A stretch of 64,000 nucleotides of DNA from Winogradskyella vincentii (GTDB lineage: Bacteria > Bacteroidota > Bacteroidia > Flavobacteriales > Flavobacteriaceae): positions 124,001 to 188,000 of the forward strand of contig NZ_JAIUJS010000002.1 of the NCBI RefSeq assembly GCF_020166345.1. Reading direction: 5' to 3'. The notes beneath the pieces were generated by a model. The model was not told the DNA's origin, ran no database searches, and worked only from the letters and a program-made list of their open reading frames with translations. A program made the translations under genes and the position numbers. Numbering within the stretch: the first letter of the stretch is position 1; each line of letters opens with the position of its first letter. Below, one piece after another: positions 1 to 10,692 of this stretch.

Positions 1-3000
1 CCCTGTGCCAGTAGAAGGTGTTCCTCCTGCGTCAACAGTCCAATTCAAATCATCTGCAGTAGATTGTGTCCAAGCACCTATCGAACCTTCAAATCCTTCT
101 GTATATGGATAAGTAGTGATACCTCCTGAACATCCTGTAGATGGTTCAGAAACATTCACAGTTCTTATAACTTCAGTTGCAGCGTTGCCAGCATTATCGC
201 TTACGTTATAAGCAATTTGATAAGTTCCAGCTGTGTTTGTATCCACACTACCTGTAATAACAATACTAGATGTTAAATCTCCATCAATATTATCTGTAGC
301 TGTGGCACCTTGCTCAGTATAAGTGTCACCTACTAATAAGTTAATAGTTGAAGCGCCTACCAAATTAATGACTGGTGGTGTTGTATCTGCAGCTACATTA
401 ACTGTTCTAGTAACTTGAGTAGCCGCGTTTCCTGAAGAGTCACTTACATTATAATTTACAAAATATGTACCTGCCACTGCTGTATTAACAGTTCCTGTAA
501 TTACAATATTTGCACTAATATCTCCGTCTAAATTATCAGTAGCTGTAGCTCCTTGTTCTGTATACGTATCGCCAATATTTAAATTTATTGGATTTGCTCC
601 TATTAAAGTAATTACAGGTGGTGTGGTATCTGGATTAACATTAACCGTTCTAGTAACTTCTGTTGCAGCATTTCCAGCAACATCACTTACATTATATGTA
701 ATTACATAAGATCCAACAATGTTGGTGTCTACTGTATCACCGCCTACAACAATACTTGAGGTTAGGTCACCATCTACATTATCTGATGCAGTAGCACCTT
801 GATCCGTATAAGAATCACCTAATTCTAAATTTATTGTTGATGCTCCAATTAATGTAATTACTGGTGGCGTCGTATCTGCAATCACATTAACTGTTCTTGT
901 AACTTCTGTAGCCGCATTACCAGCGGCGTCACTTACATTATAGGTAACAACATAAGTACCTGCAATATTGGTATTAACAGTATCGCCGCCAATTACAATA
1001 CTCGATGTTAAGTCACCATCTACATTATCAGTAGCCGTTGCACCCAATTCCGTATAAGTATCACCAACATTTAAATTAACATTAGAAGAACCATTTAAAG
1101 TAATAACAGGTGCCTCTGTATCTGGTCCATTACCTTCAATAATTATTGTATAATCTTCAACTTCACCATAAGTGAAACTATCACAAGGACCTGGTACTTG
1201 ATTATAACGCATTGTTACACGCATTCTTGTGGAATTTTCTACAGCACCCGATGGTACAGTAAAACTTCCACTAACAGAATTGGCTTGCGTATTACCTTGA
1301 GTAAATACTTGCTCACCAGCATCAGTAAAATCTCCATCTCTATTATAATCAATCCATACACCATAAGCTTCGTTATACACTGTTCCTGTCCATGTTGGTG
1401 TTATGGTAATAGTATATTGAGTATCTTTTGTGAGTGTGGTTGATATATTTGTAAAATCTGAATAGAATTGAGGTCCGGACGAATTATCAATTGTGTTCAA
1501 TTGTACACGACTAATATATTCATCATTTGTATTTGTACTTGCCGAGTTACAGTAATTCAATTGTACGTCTGTAGTAGTGAAATTTACTAAACCACTGTAA
1601 GCTGAAGTTGCTCCACCAGTACATGTACTTCTTACTTGAGCTTCATATTGTGTCAATGCAGTCAGACCTGATAATGAAGAAGAGATTCCTGTAACTGATT
1701 CAGTAGTCCAAGTAGATGTCCCTACTTCTCTATACCTTAAATCATAACTTGCACCAGGTACAGCATCCCAACTTAACGTAGCTGTTGTAGTTGCAACATT
1801 TGATGCTGCTAATCCGGTAGGTACGGTTGCATTACAGACAACTGGTGGACCAATTGTAAAGTTGGTGTTAGAAATATCGAAAAAGATATTATTTGCACCT
1901 TTTACCATAACTCTGTTCTGATTCCCTTGATTGTTAGGAACTACAATATCATGAGAACCATCGTTTGGTACTCCTGTAGCAAGTGCAATAGGATATGTGT
2001 CACCTCCATCTGTTGATAAAAATATATCAACATTAGCCGCATTTACGCCATTACCGGTTGTTCCGGCAACATCCCATGTCACGGTTTTGGTTGTTCCAGC
2101 ATCCCATGTTACATTAGTATTTGGTGAGTTAAGAACAAATGGGCCAGCGTTTGCAGTTACTGAAACTACCACATCATCGCTATTATTTGTTCCACCTCCA
2201 GCTTGGTTATCTCTAACTGTAAGTCGGAATGTTAAACTTCTTGAAACATTTGGTACAGCTTCCCATTGCCAAGACGTAGCTCCTGTTTTCACAGTCGATA
2301 ATCTTGGGAAATAACGTTTTGTATCTGTTGTTGGATTAAAAGATCTAAAAGCAGTACCTGATGTGTTATTCACGCTAGGGTTTGTTGTGGTAGGTGAACC
2401 AACATCAAATTGTTCCCAACAATATGTGAGTACGTCACCTGTATCTGCATCTGTGGCGCTTCCATCTAATACAAAGGGTGTCCCAGCTGGAATAGTATGA
2501 TTAGGTCCTGCATTTACAACAGGGACAGCATTACCTGTATTGGTATTTGTTTGACAAGACGTTGTTTTGATATAATCTGTTATTTGTTGTACTGAAGCAG
2601 CATGGAAATAAGGGTCACTATTAGATTGTACATCAGTTGCGCCTGTAATACCTGCATAACCCATTATGGTCGAACCACTACCTGGCTCCATTTGAGCACC
2701 AGTTCCCTCATTGCTGAAAGTAAACGTATGGTTTCCACCAAATTGGTGGCCCATTTCATGTGCTACATAATCAACATCAAAAGGATCTCCCTCGGGAGTC
2801 GTTAAAGAAGTCCATCCACTACCCTTTTGACCATTAACACATACACAACCTATACAACCCGCATTACCATTATTTTGAAGGTTTGCAAATAAGTGACCTA
2901 TATCATAGTTAGCTTCTCCTATAACACTTGTTAAAGTATTTTGTAGTTGAGAATTATAGTTACTAGTAGTATTTCCATAGGGATCACTTGAAGTGCTGGT

Positions 3001-3765
3001 ATAAATAACATCATCAGTATTTGCAATTAAAACCATAGTGACATTAAAATCAGTCTCATAGATCCCATTTACACGAGTCATAGTAGTATTAATTGCCGCA
3101 AGCGCTTGCGCTTTTGTCCCACCATGATATTGGGTATACTCTCCAGTAGCTGAAACCACCAATCTATATGTTCTTAAAATGGAATCGTCTGCATTTTTCA
3201 TTACTGCACCAGAACTTATAGAGTTATTTAGACGTTCTGTTACTTGGCATTCAAAATCATTATTAAAATCAATTCTATTTCGTCTATTAAAAACGATATA
3301 GTTGTTTGAGTTACGATCTACAGGTTCAATAAAGGTACTTGGACCGTTACCTGACAAGATCATACCATTAAATCCTTGTGGTGTAAGGCTAAATCGTATC
3401 CTTGATGATGCGTCATCAACTCCTTGACCTACATAAGACCTTATATCAGGATATCTTGACTGTAAATCAGGATCCATAACTGAGGCCTCCATGATTGCAA
3501 ATCGCTCTAATTTGCCTTCAGAATTTGGAAAGGATAATACAACATTTGAACTATTACGAGAATAATTCCTATCTGGTGCATTAACCAATGCTTGCCTTAA
3601 GGACTGAGCATCTAAACTAAAAGTTTGATAAGATTTTAATGATTGATGACTTGATTTTGTGATCGTGTTTGAGCTTAAATTCTGTTGTTGCCAAAACACC
3701 TTTGATTGTGACCACACGAGGGAGGTACTCATCGCGAAGATGAATAAAAGTAATTTTACTTTCAT
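1..3765 (-). CDS. Secreted modular metallopeptidase, M12B/reprolysin-like (C-terminus beyond window)
   Basis: Open for 1255 codons from ATG at 3765 to the window edge, so the C-terminus is missing. The N-terminus carries a signal peptide (MKVKLLLFIFAMSTSLVWSQ), then a propeptide-like region. A zinc site HEMGHQFGGNHT (HExxHxxGxxH, first His at residue 336) is followed by a Met-turn IMGYAGI, as in metzincins of the reprolysin type. Downstream, in order: Ig-like region, FN3 domain (about 643-737), GEVED domain ending in GEVEDYTIII (about 740-878), four DUF5011-type repeats (about 885-1208), and the start of a MAM-like domain (FEGSIGAWTQ) at the edge. Probably exported and sent on by the type IX system, but the sorting domain is not visible. 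The tail shares its FN3-GEVED part with the M14 protein next door. Secretion and peptidase class are secure; the substrate is unknown. Confidence 0.9.
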   Translation of the reverse strand, partial: MKVKLLLFIFAMSTSLVWSQSKVFWQQQNLSSNTITKSSHQSLKSYQTFSLDAQSLRQALVNAPDRNYSRNSSNVVLSFPNSEGKLERFAIMEASVMDPDLQSRYPDIRSYVGQGVDDASSRIRFSLTPQGFNGMILSGNGPSTFIEPVDRNSNNYIVFNRRNRIDFNNDFECQVTERLNNSISSGAVMKNADDSILRTYRLVVSATGEYTQYHGGTKAQALAAINTTMTRVNGIYETDFNVTMVLIANTDDVIYTSTSSDPYGNTTSNYNSQLQNTLTSVIGEANYDIGHLFANLQNNGNAGCIGCVCVNGQKGSGWTSLTTPEGDPFDVDYVAHEMGHQFGGNHTFTFSNEGTGAQMEPGSGSTIMGYAGITGATDVQSNSDPYFHAASVQQITDYIKTTSCQTNTNTGNAVPVVNAGPNHTIPAGTPFVLDGSATDADTGDVLTYCWEQFDVGSPTTTNPSVNNTSGTAFRSFNPTTDTKRYFPRLSTVKTGATSWQWEAVPNVSRSLTFRLTVRDNQAGGGTNNSDDVVVSVTANAGPFVLNSPNTNVTWDAGTTKTVTWDVAGTTGNGVNAANVDIFLSTDGGDTYPIALATGVPNDGSHDIVVPNNQGNQNRVMVKGANNIFFDISNTNFTIGPPVVCNATVPTGLAASNVATTTATLSWDAVPGASYDLRYREVGTSTWTTESVTGISSSLSGLTALTQYEAQVRSTCTGGATSAYSGLVNFTTTDVQLNYCNSASTNTNDEYISRVQLNTIDNSSGPQFYSDFTNISTTLTKDTQYTITITPTWTGTVYNEAYGVWIDYNRDGDFTDAGEQVFTQGNTQANSVSGSFTVPSGAVENSTRMRVTMRYNQVPGPCDSFTYGEVEDYTIIIEGNGPDTEAPVITLNGSSNVNLNVGDTYTELGATATDNVDGDLTSSIVIGGDTVNTNIAGTYVVTYNVSDAAGNAATEVTRTVNVIADTTPPVITLIGASTINLELGDSYTDQGATASDNVDGDLTSSIVVGGDTVDTNIVGSYVITYNVSDVAGNAATEVTRTVNVNPDTTPPVITLIGANPINLNIGDTYTEQGATATDNLDGDISANIVITGTVNTAVAGTYFVNYNVSDSSGNAATQVTRTVNVAADTTPPVINLVGASTINLLVGDTYTEQGATATDNIDGDLTSSIVITGSVDTNTAGTYQIAYNVSDNAGNAATEVIRTVNVSEPSTGCSGGITTYPYTEGFEGSIGAWTQSTADDLNWTVDAGGTPSTGTG
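141..1120 (-). repeat. Four tandem DUF5011-like Ig repeats (243-246 bases each)
   Basis: Four in-frame copies of an 81-82 residue unit inside the M12B-like peptidase. Each begins near DT(T/E)(P/A)PVI and ends near RTVNV, with the shared core GATATDN(V/I/L)DGD. The conserved sequence beginning gttct recurs at about 161, 404, 647 and 893, giving periods of 243, 243 and 246 bases. Such Ig-like repeats usually act as stalks or adhesion spacers. Confidence 0.9.
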
Positions 3766-3916
3766 AATGGTTAGGGTTTATAAATTTATTAATAGCATTC
3801 CGTTTCAAATTAGGAATTTTTTTTTACCCCTCAACAATTAAAAATAAATTTTAAGCCTATATTATTAATAATTGCGGAAAAACCGTAATGGTATGTCAGT
3901 TTTTACTTTCATATAA

Positions 3917-3950
3917 TAAAAAATGGCCTAAATTGTAGTTTAGGCCATTT
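3917..3950 (-). terminator. Intrinsic terminator of the M14 peptidase gene
   Basis: On the minus strand a stem AATGGCCTAAA / TTTAGGCCATT with a short loop is followed by a T-run (TTTTTTATTA). It lies just downstream of the stop codon at 3972. Confidence 0.8.
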
Positions 3951-3971
3951 CAAGTTATTGCTAACTTACAA

Positions 3972-6900
3972 CTATTTGATTATCAATTTTTTAGAAATAG
4001 TTGTTGTTTCGTTCTGCAATTTAACCAAATAAACTCCACTCATAAATCCAGCTGTATTAACCGTATTTATTGAGTTATTGGTCTCCAATGCTTTGCTAAG
4101 AATTTCTCTACCTTGTATATCATAAAGCGTTAGTATAGCTTTTTGGTTTAATTGACCTTTTATAATGATTCTCTCTAGGTCATTATCATTATATATATGT
4201 ACATGATCCAATGATGCTTCATTAGCAGATAACACATTTGAATTAAATCTAAGATAAAATCTACCAATATCAGACATATTAGTGTCTGCTGTAAATGTAT
4301 ATTCAGCATTATTTAAAAGAGTAAATGTGTTTTCTTGAGTATCCTCTAAAAATATGTCAAATGACGCACTTGATGAAGTCATTCTTATTGTCGCTTGCTC
4401 ACCTTGATTAAGATTTAATCCTACAGGAATTATGGCATTATTAGTTACGTCGCTAAATGCGATTGATTGTACAGCCATATCAGTTCCTTGATTATTGTCA
4501 ACTAACTCCGTGTAAATTGAGAAGTTAGATGGGGCACCGCCAAAATGTTCAGCATCATAACCCAAATCAAGACCTGTAGTTGCATTATCGGTAAAATATA
4601 ACTCTGTCTCAAAAGCATCATTGCTCTTTTCAATTTCAAAAACTGAGTTTGCAATTGTAGTAGCGTTATTACGACCTGCAATAAAATCATCTGAATTACC
4701 AGTGGACCTCATTGTTGAATTAAAAGTTATATTAACGTTTGATCCCGTTCTTGCCGACACAAAAAATCCTTGACCTGGTGCAATCAATGTACCTGGATTA
4801 GCATCAGAATATGCTAAATTCCATATTGCCCAATTACTTCCATTAGAATCGTCAGCATCATAACCATACACCGCAGCACTAAGTGGATCTAGCTCAGATA
4901 TGTTTGCAGTTAAAAAATCAGACAGTTTTATATATGATGTATAAGGATTACCAATTAAATTCCATTGTGTATAAGTTGTACCTGTTCGCTCAATTGGCAC
5001 TACAAGATTGCTAGTAGTAACTGCACCTGTAAATTCAAATGTACCATCATCAGTAGAAGCTGCTCGATAACCTTTACCTGCATCCAAAATTGCAGTTTCC
5101 GTATTGGAGTATACCATATACTGGTTTGATGGTTTTTCAAAATCACCAAATAAGAACAACGTCTGGGTGCCATTTGTAAATACATTGTTATTGTTTAATA
5201 AGAAATCTACAAATGACTCTCCACTTACAGGAGGTGCAATTAAATCGTTGTCATTTGTATTGGAATTTACATGACGATTATATTTAACATCTCCAATTAC
5301 ATTACCCGTTACTAATAAACTAGAAAACTCATTAGAATCTGAATTTAAAACTAAATCACCGTTTGTCGATACATTACCGTTTACGGTAATTGCATTTGCT
5401 TTATTTAAATTTAAAGTTGCGCCAGTATTTACTGTTAAATCGTTTACTTCAAAATTAGAATTTGCATTAAATGTACCATCCAGTATTAGAGCGTTAAAAG
5501 ATCCTGTGGTTCCATCTGGTGCATTTGGATACCATGTGCTATTGGTAAATAACATACCATCATAAAGGTATAAACTGTAGTCTTCTACTTCACCATAACT
5601 AAAATCCTCACAGGGATCGGTTTGTAAAGAGCCTGATCCATTAATATACTTCATTATCACTCTCATAGTTGTATTGCCTGTAACTGCGCCAGAAGGGACA
5701 GTAAAGGTACCTGAGATTGGCGTATTTTGGTTTGCGCCATCCTCCAATATCTTTTCTGAACTATCAAATACTCCGTTTTTATTAAAATCTATCCAAACTG
5801 AGACAGCTTCATTATAAACGTTGTTCCAGAATTTTGAAACTGATATACTATTCCCTGTACTTCCTACTTGTAAAGGGTCAAAGATATAAGATCCAGTAAA
5901 GTCCGAATAACCCGAAGATGTTCCACTACCGGAAGGAGAAGTGTCATTTGTAATTGAATTAACAGTAACACCTCCAATATATTCATCAGCAATACTTCCG
6001 CCACTTGCCGTACAATAGGTTAAATCTGTGGTTGTAAAGTTTTCAGAAGCTGTATAAGCTGAAGTTGCCGTAGTACATCTCGTTCTTACCTGCACTTCAT
6101 AGTCTGTAGTAGGAGTTAATCCACTCAATGCATAGCTTGGAGAAACCAAGTCTGTAACCTCTGTCCAAGTAGAAGATAAAACTTCTTTATATCTAATATC
6201 ATATGTAGCTGAAGGTATATTGTCCCAAGCTACATTAGCACTTGAATCCGTAATCCCACTAACAGCTAATCCTGTTGGAACAGTTGTAACACATGGAATT
6301 TGAATACTGATAATTTTAAAATCATCTATATAATAACCATCATTTGTTGTTGTATAACTCTCGTTAACATTAAGCGCATCCGTTCTAAAATTAAATCTAA
6401 TTTTCACATTATTAGAACTGAGTAATGATGCATAATTACCGTCTATAGTAATTTCTTCCATCACCCAATTATCCATGCGATCTCCATCATAAACTTCTCC
6501 TGAACTATTTGCTTGAAAATTAGCATATGAAGAACTTTTGTTGTCATGGCTTGTGGTTGCACTTGTAGCATTTGGTTTTGTATAATTTCCTTTTAAAGAA
6601 ACCCAATTGGTACCTCCATCTGGAGAGCCAAGGACCTCAACAAAATCATAATTACGTTCAATGTCCCATTTAGTGTAAAATTGAATCACAACTTCAGAAG
6701 AGCTAGAAAAATCATAGCTTGCCTTAGTAGTTAATCTTTTGGTTGCGTTACTAGAGTGTGTTCCTGTATATATAGCATCATTCCCAGAATATGCATCGGT
6801 AGATGTTTCTGTCCAACCATTCGTCTGATCCCATTCATCAGTTAAATTTTCAGTATCAGAATTATGACTTAAAAGTACTGTTGGTTGGTAATACTTTTCG

Positions 6901-8714
6901 TAATTCGCTTCATAAATAATACCATCATCATTTGAGAACTTTACGTTGTATTCAATTTTATCATTCGCCTGGATTGTTGGATCTAAATCCATGGTTGCTG
7001 TAACTTCAGTCTGATTTCTGAAGGTATTCGCGACAGGTGTAGTATTAATATCTATTCCTGTAACAGTTCCTGGTGATGTAATGTTTAATATGTTAGAAGA
7101 AATTGGTGTTACCGTAACAGTAAATCCACTTTGTGTTTGACCAATTCTTTCAATACCAAAATCCAATGGGACATTAGAAGTCGTTGTGATATCACTTTGC
7201 GTTAAATCATGAAGTTTAGCATACTTACCACCATAATAGGCAGTTGCTAATGAAATACGCATAGATCTTTTTGCAATAGGAACAATTGACGATCTTGCTG
7301 GCCAGAAGCCTTCTCCTCCATGTTCTGGAGTCGTGGCAATAATTGCCTGACTTAGTCCGGTAGAACCATTATTATCTGGCTCACCACCCATCATCCAATC
7401 ATCTGGCAAACCGTTGGACTCATAAAATATAGTTGCTCCGTATAAATAACGGTTATATCTGGTCATTTCTTCATGCCATCTATAATATTCGTCTTCTCTA
7501 TCTGTATTGGCACTAGGATCTCCACCATAAGGGTGAGGAACAGAATTTGCATATGAGTGATTCCATACTGCTGATTTAAAGTTTCTACTTTCAATAAAAT
7601 CTACCATTATCTGTGTCTCTGGCTCAGATTCTGCAGAAGGCCCTCTATAAGTTCCACTACTAGTAGTACCACTTGAACCAACATTGTTAAGGCCAAAATA
7701 ATAATCAAAGTTTCTGTTTAAATCTACTCCTCTATTTGGGTCTATTGTACCATTGGATAATGGTCTTAAATTCTTACGCTGCATTCCGCCACCACTTGGA
7801 TTAGTTTCTTCGTTATATCTTAAACCGTCTGGATTTACTACAGGAACAAAGTATAATTCATTATTATCAACTAATTCTTTGATTCCAGGATCTGTATTGT
7901 AGTTCTCAATAATATACCACATAAAGTAAATATTATTCATCAATGCACTCAACTCTCTTGAATGAATCATTGATGTATATAATATTTGTGGCTTTGTCCC
8001 TTCTGGTGTAGAGCTCTCATTACCAGTTATACGAATGTAATAAATGGATTGTGGATTCCATCTCGTTGATCCTGTCCCAGAATATGTTGAAGGTCCGTTA
8101 TTATGCTGATTTGTATAATTGTCCGTAGGATTTCCCCATGTTTTTTGCCCAGAGGAAGACGCATCTGATTTTACTGAAACTATATTTAAACCATTAGTTT
8201 GAGAATAGTTACGCATCGCATCCAGTTGTGCTTCAACTTCACTTATTGTTAAACAACCTCCCATAGTAAGTGTATTAACATCAGGAAAATTCTGTGGTTC
8301 AACAAAGTCTATTTCATCTTCACCTGTGTACTGAATTATATTGTCCATGACAATACTTGAAACTGAAGATTTTGAAATAGAAGTCCGAGATTTTGTTTTT
8401 GGCTTGAAACTAGATTTACCTGAGATCATATCCTGTTCTGCCCTTTGAACATAGAATTCTGAGATGTCATCTATCTGTAATTCATAGTTTACATTTATAC
8501 TGTTTAATTTGTTCAGTGCAGTTTCAGAAAGTTCTAAAATTAAGGACTCTCCTTCATGCTTCGCACCACAACTCAAATCGATACCTTGGGCACCTATTGA
8601 ATTAATTAATTGTTGATTAGGGTTAGAAATTTTTATTCGAGAATACTTCTCTTGAGAGTAAGAAGATTGAAGCGCTAATAAAAGCACCAACATTAAGTAG
8701 GTAAAATTTCTCAT
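3972..8714 (-). CDS. Secreted M14 zinc carboxypeptidase with FN3, GEVED and T9SS sorting domain
   Basis: This 1580-residue protein has a signal peptide (residues 1-20) and an M14 domain with HSRE (His251, Glu254) and NHSYAN (His386) as zinc ligands. VNPDG and GVDLNRNF are family signatures, and the TPEHGGEGFWP region holds the likely catalytic Glu. After a jelly-roll-like region come an FN3 domain (from about CVTTVPTGLAV), a GEVED domain ending GEVEDYSLYL, a long beta-rich region, and a C-terminal type A T9SS sorting domain ending in SKKLIIK. It should be exported by Sec, moved through the outer membrane by T9SS and attached or released, removing C-terminal residues from peptides. The gene is monocistronic, with its own terminator. 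Confidence 0.92.
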   Translation of the reverse strand: MRNFTYLMLVLLLALQSSYSQEKYSRIKISNPNQQLINSIGAQGIDLSCGAKHEGESLILELSETALNKLNSINVNYELQIDDISEFYVQRAEQDMISGKSSFKPKTKSRTSISKSSVSSIVMDNIIQYTGEDEIDFVEPQNFPDVNTLTMGGCLTISEVEAQLDAMRNYSQTNGLNIVSVKSDASSSGQKTWGNPTDNYTNQHNNGPSTYSGTGSTRWNPQSIYYIRITGNESSTPEGTKPQILYTSMIHSRELSALMNNIYFMWYIIENYNTDPGIKELVDNNELYFVPVVNPDGLRYNEETNPSGGGMQRKNLRPLSNGTIDPNRGVDLNRNFDYYFGLNNVGSSGTTSSGTYRGPSAESEPETQIMVDFIESRNFKSAVWNHSYANSVPHPYGGDPSANTDREDEYYRWHEEMTRYNRYLYGATIFYESNGLPDDWMMGGEPDNNGSTGLSQAIIATTPEHGGEGFWPARSSIVPIAKRSMRISLATAYYGGKYAKLHDLTQSDITTTSNVPLDFGIERIGQTQSGFTVTVTPISSNILNITSPGTVTGIDINTTPVANTFRNQTEVTATMDLDPTIQANDKIEYNVKFSNDDGIIYEANYEKYYQPTVLLSHNSDTENLTDEWDQTNGWTETSTDAYSGNDAIYTGTHSSNATKRLTTKASYDFSSSSEVVIQFYTKWDIERNYDFVEVLGSPDGGTNWVSLKGNYTKPNATSATTSHDNKSSSYANFQANSSGEVYDGDRMDNWVMEEITIDGNYASLLSSNNVKIRFNFRTDALNVNESYTTTNDGYYIDDFKIISIQIPCVTTVPTGLAVSGITDSSANVAWDNIPSATYDIRYKEVLSSTWTEVTDLVSPSYALSGLTPTTDYEVQVRTRCTTATSAYTASENFTTTDLTYCTASGGSIADEYIGGVTVNSITNDTSPSGSGTSSGYSDFTGSYIFDPLQVGSTGNSISVSKFWNNVYNEAVSVWIDFNKNGVFDSSEKILEDGANQNTPISGTFTVPSGAVTGNTTMRVIMKYINGSGSLQTDPCEDFSYGEVEDYSLYLYDGMLFTNSTWYPNAPDGTTGSFNALILDGTFNANSNFEVNDLTVNTGATLNLNKANAITVNGNVSTNGDLVLNSDSNEFSSLLVTGNVIGDVKYNRHVNSNTNDNDLIAPPVSGESFVDFLLNNNNVFTNGTQTLFLFGDFEKPSNQYMVYSNTETAILDAGKGYRAASTDDGTFEFTGAVTTSNLVVPIERTGTTYTQWNLIGNPYTSYIKLSDFLTANISELDPLSAAVYGYDADDSNGSNWAIWNLAYSDANPGTLIAPGQGFFVSARTGSNVNITFNSTMRSTGNSDDFIAGRNNATTIANSVFEIEKSNDAFETELYFTDNATTGLDLGYDAEHFGGAPSNFSIYTELVDNNQGTDMAVQSIAFSDVTNNAIIPVGLNLNQGEQATIRMTSSSASFDIFLEDTQENTFTLLNNAEYTFTADTNMSDIGRFYLRFNSNVLSANEASLDHVHIYNDNDLERIIIKGQLNQKAILTLYDIQGREILSKALETNNSINTVNTAGFMSGVYLVKLQNETTTISKKLIIK

Positions 8715-8935
8715 TAGTTTGGGGTTTGTAATGAAATTATTAGGAGGCTAATATATACTATTTTTTGAATTTTTATCCATAAAACGCATATTTATTCGAT
8801 GAAATGCAATGTAATAAAATTTTTGTTTTCATAATGTATTGTTTTTTAACCTTTTATGAAATTCTAAAAAATCTTGGATTTTGATCATATTCGTGTCAAT
8901 TTCAACAAATCTCTTCTGTATATTTACTTTTAATT

Positions 8936-10633
8936 ATGTCAAACACGCCAATAATTGAAGTTTCTAACTTGTCAGTCTCTATTTTTAGCAAGAATAAAGA
9001 GGTTTCAATACTTAATAACATAAGCTTTACGGTTAAAGCAAATTCTATTACTGCAGTAGTTGGTGAATCTGGGTCTGGAAAATCAATTACCTCACTTTCA
9101 ATCATGGGTTTGTTACCAAAGACAATTTCCAAAAACACTTCTGGATCAATAAAATTTAATGGAAATGAACTAACTGGGTTAAATGATAAAGAAATTCAAA
9201 ATGTCAGAGGTAATGAAATCGCAATGATTTTTCAAGAACCTATGAGTTCACTAAACCCATCTATGCGATGTGGTAAACAAGTTTTAGAAATTATACAACG
9301 ACATACTAAACTCAGTAAGTCAGAAATTAAAGAAGAAGTCATATCTCTATTTCAGAAAGTTAAACTTCCTCAACCAGAAAGGATTTATAAAGCTTATCCG
9401 CATGAAATTTCAGGTGGTCAAAAACAACGCGTAATGATAGCTATGGCTATAGCTTGTAACCCAAAGTTATTAATAGCAGATGAGCCTACAACCGCATTAG
9501 ATGTTACCGTCCAAAAAGATATACTTGAGCTTCTAAAAACTATCCAAAAGGAAACCAAAATGAGTATATTATTCATATCTCATGACTTATCATTGGTTTC
9601 TGAATTTGCAGATGAAGTCATTGTAATGTATAAAGGTAAAATTGTAGAAATAGGGAATACAAAAACAATCTTTAAATCACCTAAACATAATTATACCAAA
9701 GCTTTAATTGGCGCAAGGCCATCTACCGAAAAGCGGTTTAAAAAATTGCCAACTATTACTGACTTTATGGATAATAATATTGATAAAGAAGTGATTACAG
9801 ATTCTCAACGCCAAGAACAACATAAGATATTATATAGTCAGGCTCCTATCCTAGAAATCATAAACTTGGAAAAGGAATATTATTCAAAAGCTGGATGGTT
9901 TAATAAGCCTAATGCCTTTAAAGCTGTTAACGATGTAAGTTTTAAAGTTTTTCCTGGAGAAACAATAGGTTTAGTTGGTGAGTCTGGTTGCGGTAAATCT
10001 ACCTTAGGTAACGCAATACTTCAATTAGACAAAGCTACCTCTGGTACTATAAAATACAATGGAAAAGACATAACCAATTTAAGCAAGCAACAATTAAGGA
10101 AGTTAAGAAGAGAAATACAGATTATTTTTCAAGACCCATTTGCTTCACTGAATCCTAGAATTATGGTTGGTGATGCTATTATAGAGCCAATGGTAGTTCA
10201 TAATATAGGGGCTGATCATTCAGCAAGAAAAAAGAAGGTATTCGAAATTTTAAGTGCCGTTGGTCTTGATGAATCTAGCTATTATAAATACCCTCACGAA
10301 TTTTCTGGTGGCCAACGCCAACGCATTGGGATTGCAAGAACTATTGCATTGGAACCAAAATTAATTGTTTGCGATGAATCCGTTTCTGCATTGGATATAT
10401 CAGTTCAAGCCCAAGTATTAAATTTACTTAATAACTTAAAGGATCAGTTTCAATTTACATATATATTTATCTCACACGATTTGGCCGTAGTGAAATATAT
10501 GGCTGATCAACTTTTAGTAATGAATGCAGGTAAAATTGAAGAAAATGGTGATGCAGATGAAATTTTTAATAATCCTAAAAAAGACTACACAAAAAATTTA
10601 ATAGATTCTATTCCTAAGGGAATTATAAAATAA
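8936..10633 (+). CDS. Oligopeptide-type ABC transporter, fused double ATPase
   Basis: Two complete ABC ATPase domains lie in one 565-residue chain. The first has Walker A GESGSGKS, signature SGGQKQR and Walker B LLIADEPTTALD. The second has GESGCGKS, SGGQRQR and LIVCDESVSALD. This arrangement corresponds to a fusion of DppD- and DppF-like subunits, as in GsiA/YliA or YejF. It would power uptake (or export) of peptides, but no permease or binding protein is adjacent, so the partner subunits must be elsewhere. ATG at 8936 was chosen because it opens directly into the domain. A strong hairpin follows the stop. Confidence 0.9.
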   Translation: MSNTPIIEVSNLSVSIFSKNKEVSILNNISFTVKANSITAVVGESGSGKSITSLSIMGLLPKTISKNTSGSIKFNGNELTGLNDKEIQNVRGNEIAMIFQEPMSSLNPSMRCGKQVLEIIQRHTKLSKSEIKEEVISLFQKVKLPQPERIYKAYPHEISGGQKQRVMIAMAIACNPKLLIADEPTTALDVTVQKDILELLKTIQKETKMSILFISHDLSLVSEFADEVIVMYKGKIVEIGNTKTIFKSPKHNYTKALIGARPSTEKRFKKLPTITDFMDNNIDKEVITDSQRQEQHKILYSQAPILEIINLEKEYYSKAGWFNKPNAFKAVNDVSFKVFPGETIGLVGESGCGKSTLGNAILQLDKATSGTIKYNGKDITNLSKQQLRKLRREIQIIFQDPFASLNPRIMVGDAIIEPMVVHNIGADHSARKKKVFEILSAVGLDESSYYKYPHEFSGGQRQRIGIARTIALEPKLIVCDESVSALDISVQAQVLNLLNNLKDQFQFTYIFISHDLAVVKYMADQLLVMNAGKIEENGDADEIFNNPKKDYTKNLIDSIPKGIIK

Positions 10634-10645
10634 ATAGGTCTAAAT

Positions 10646-10692
10646 AAAAATTTTCATGCTAATTCCTTTCGGTTATAGCATGAAAATTTTCT
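10646..10692 (+). terminator. Strong hairpin terminator after the ABC ATPase
   Basis: The stem AAAATTTTCATGCTA / TAGCATGAAAATTTT lies 13 bases after the stop codon, with a loop of about 13 bases. The symmetric A/T flanks mean it could work in both directions. Confidence 0.75.

Noticed and set aside
1198-2314. Plus-strand ORFs (for example at 1198 and 1997) inside the first gene
   Set aside because: They are antisense to the open minus-strand peptidase frame, which has clear domains through this whole region.
3841-3900. ATTGCGG-AAAAA-CCGTAAT hairpin near 3871-3889
   Set aside because: It is short and has no T-run; the strong terminator beside it (3917-3950) already serves the M14 gene.
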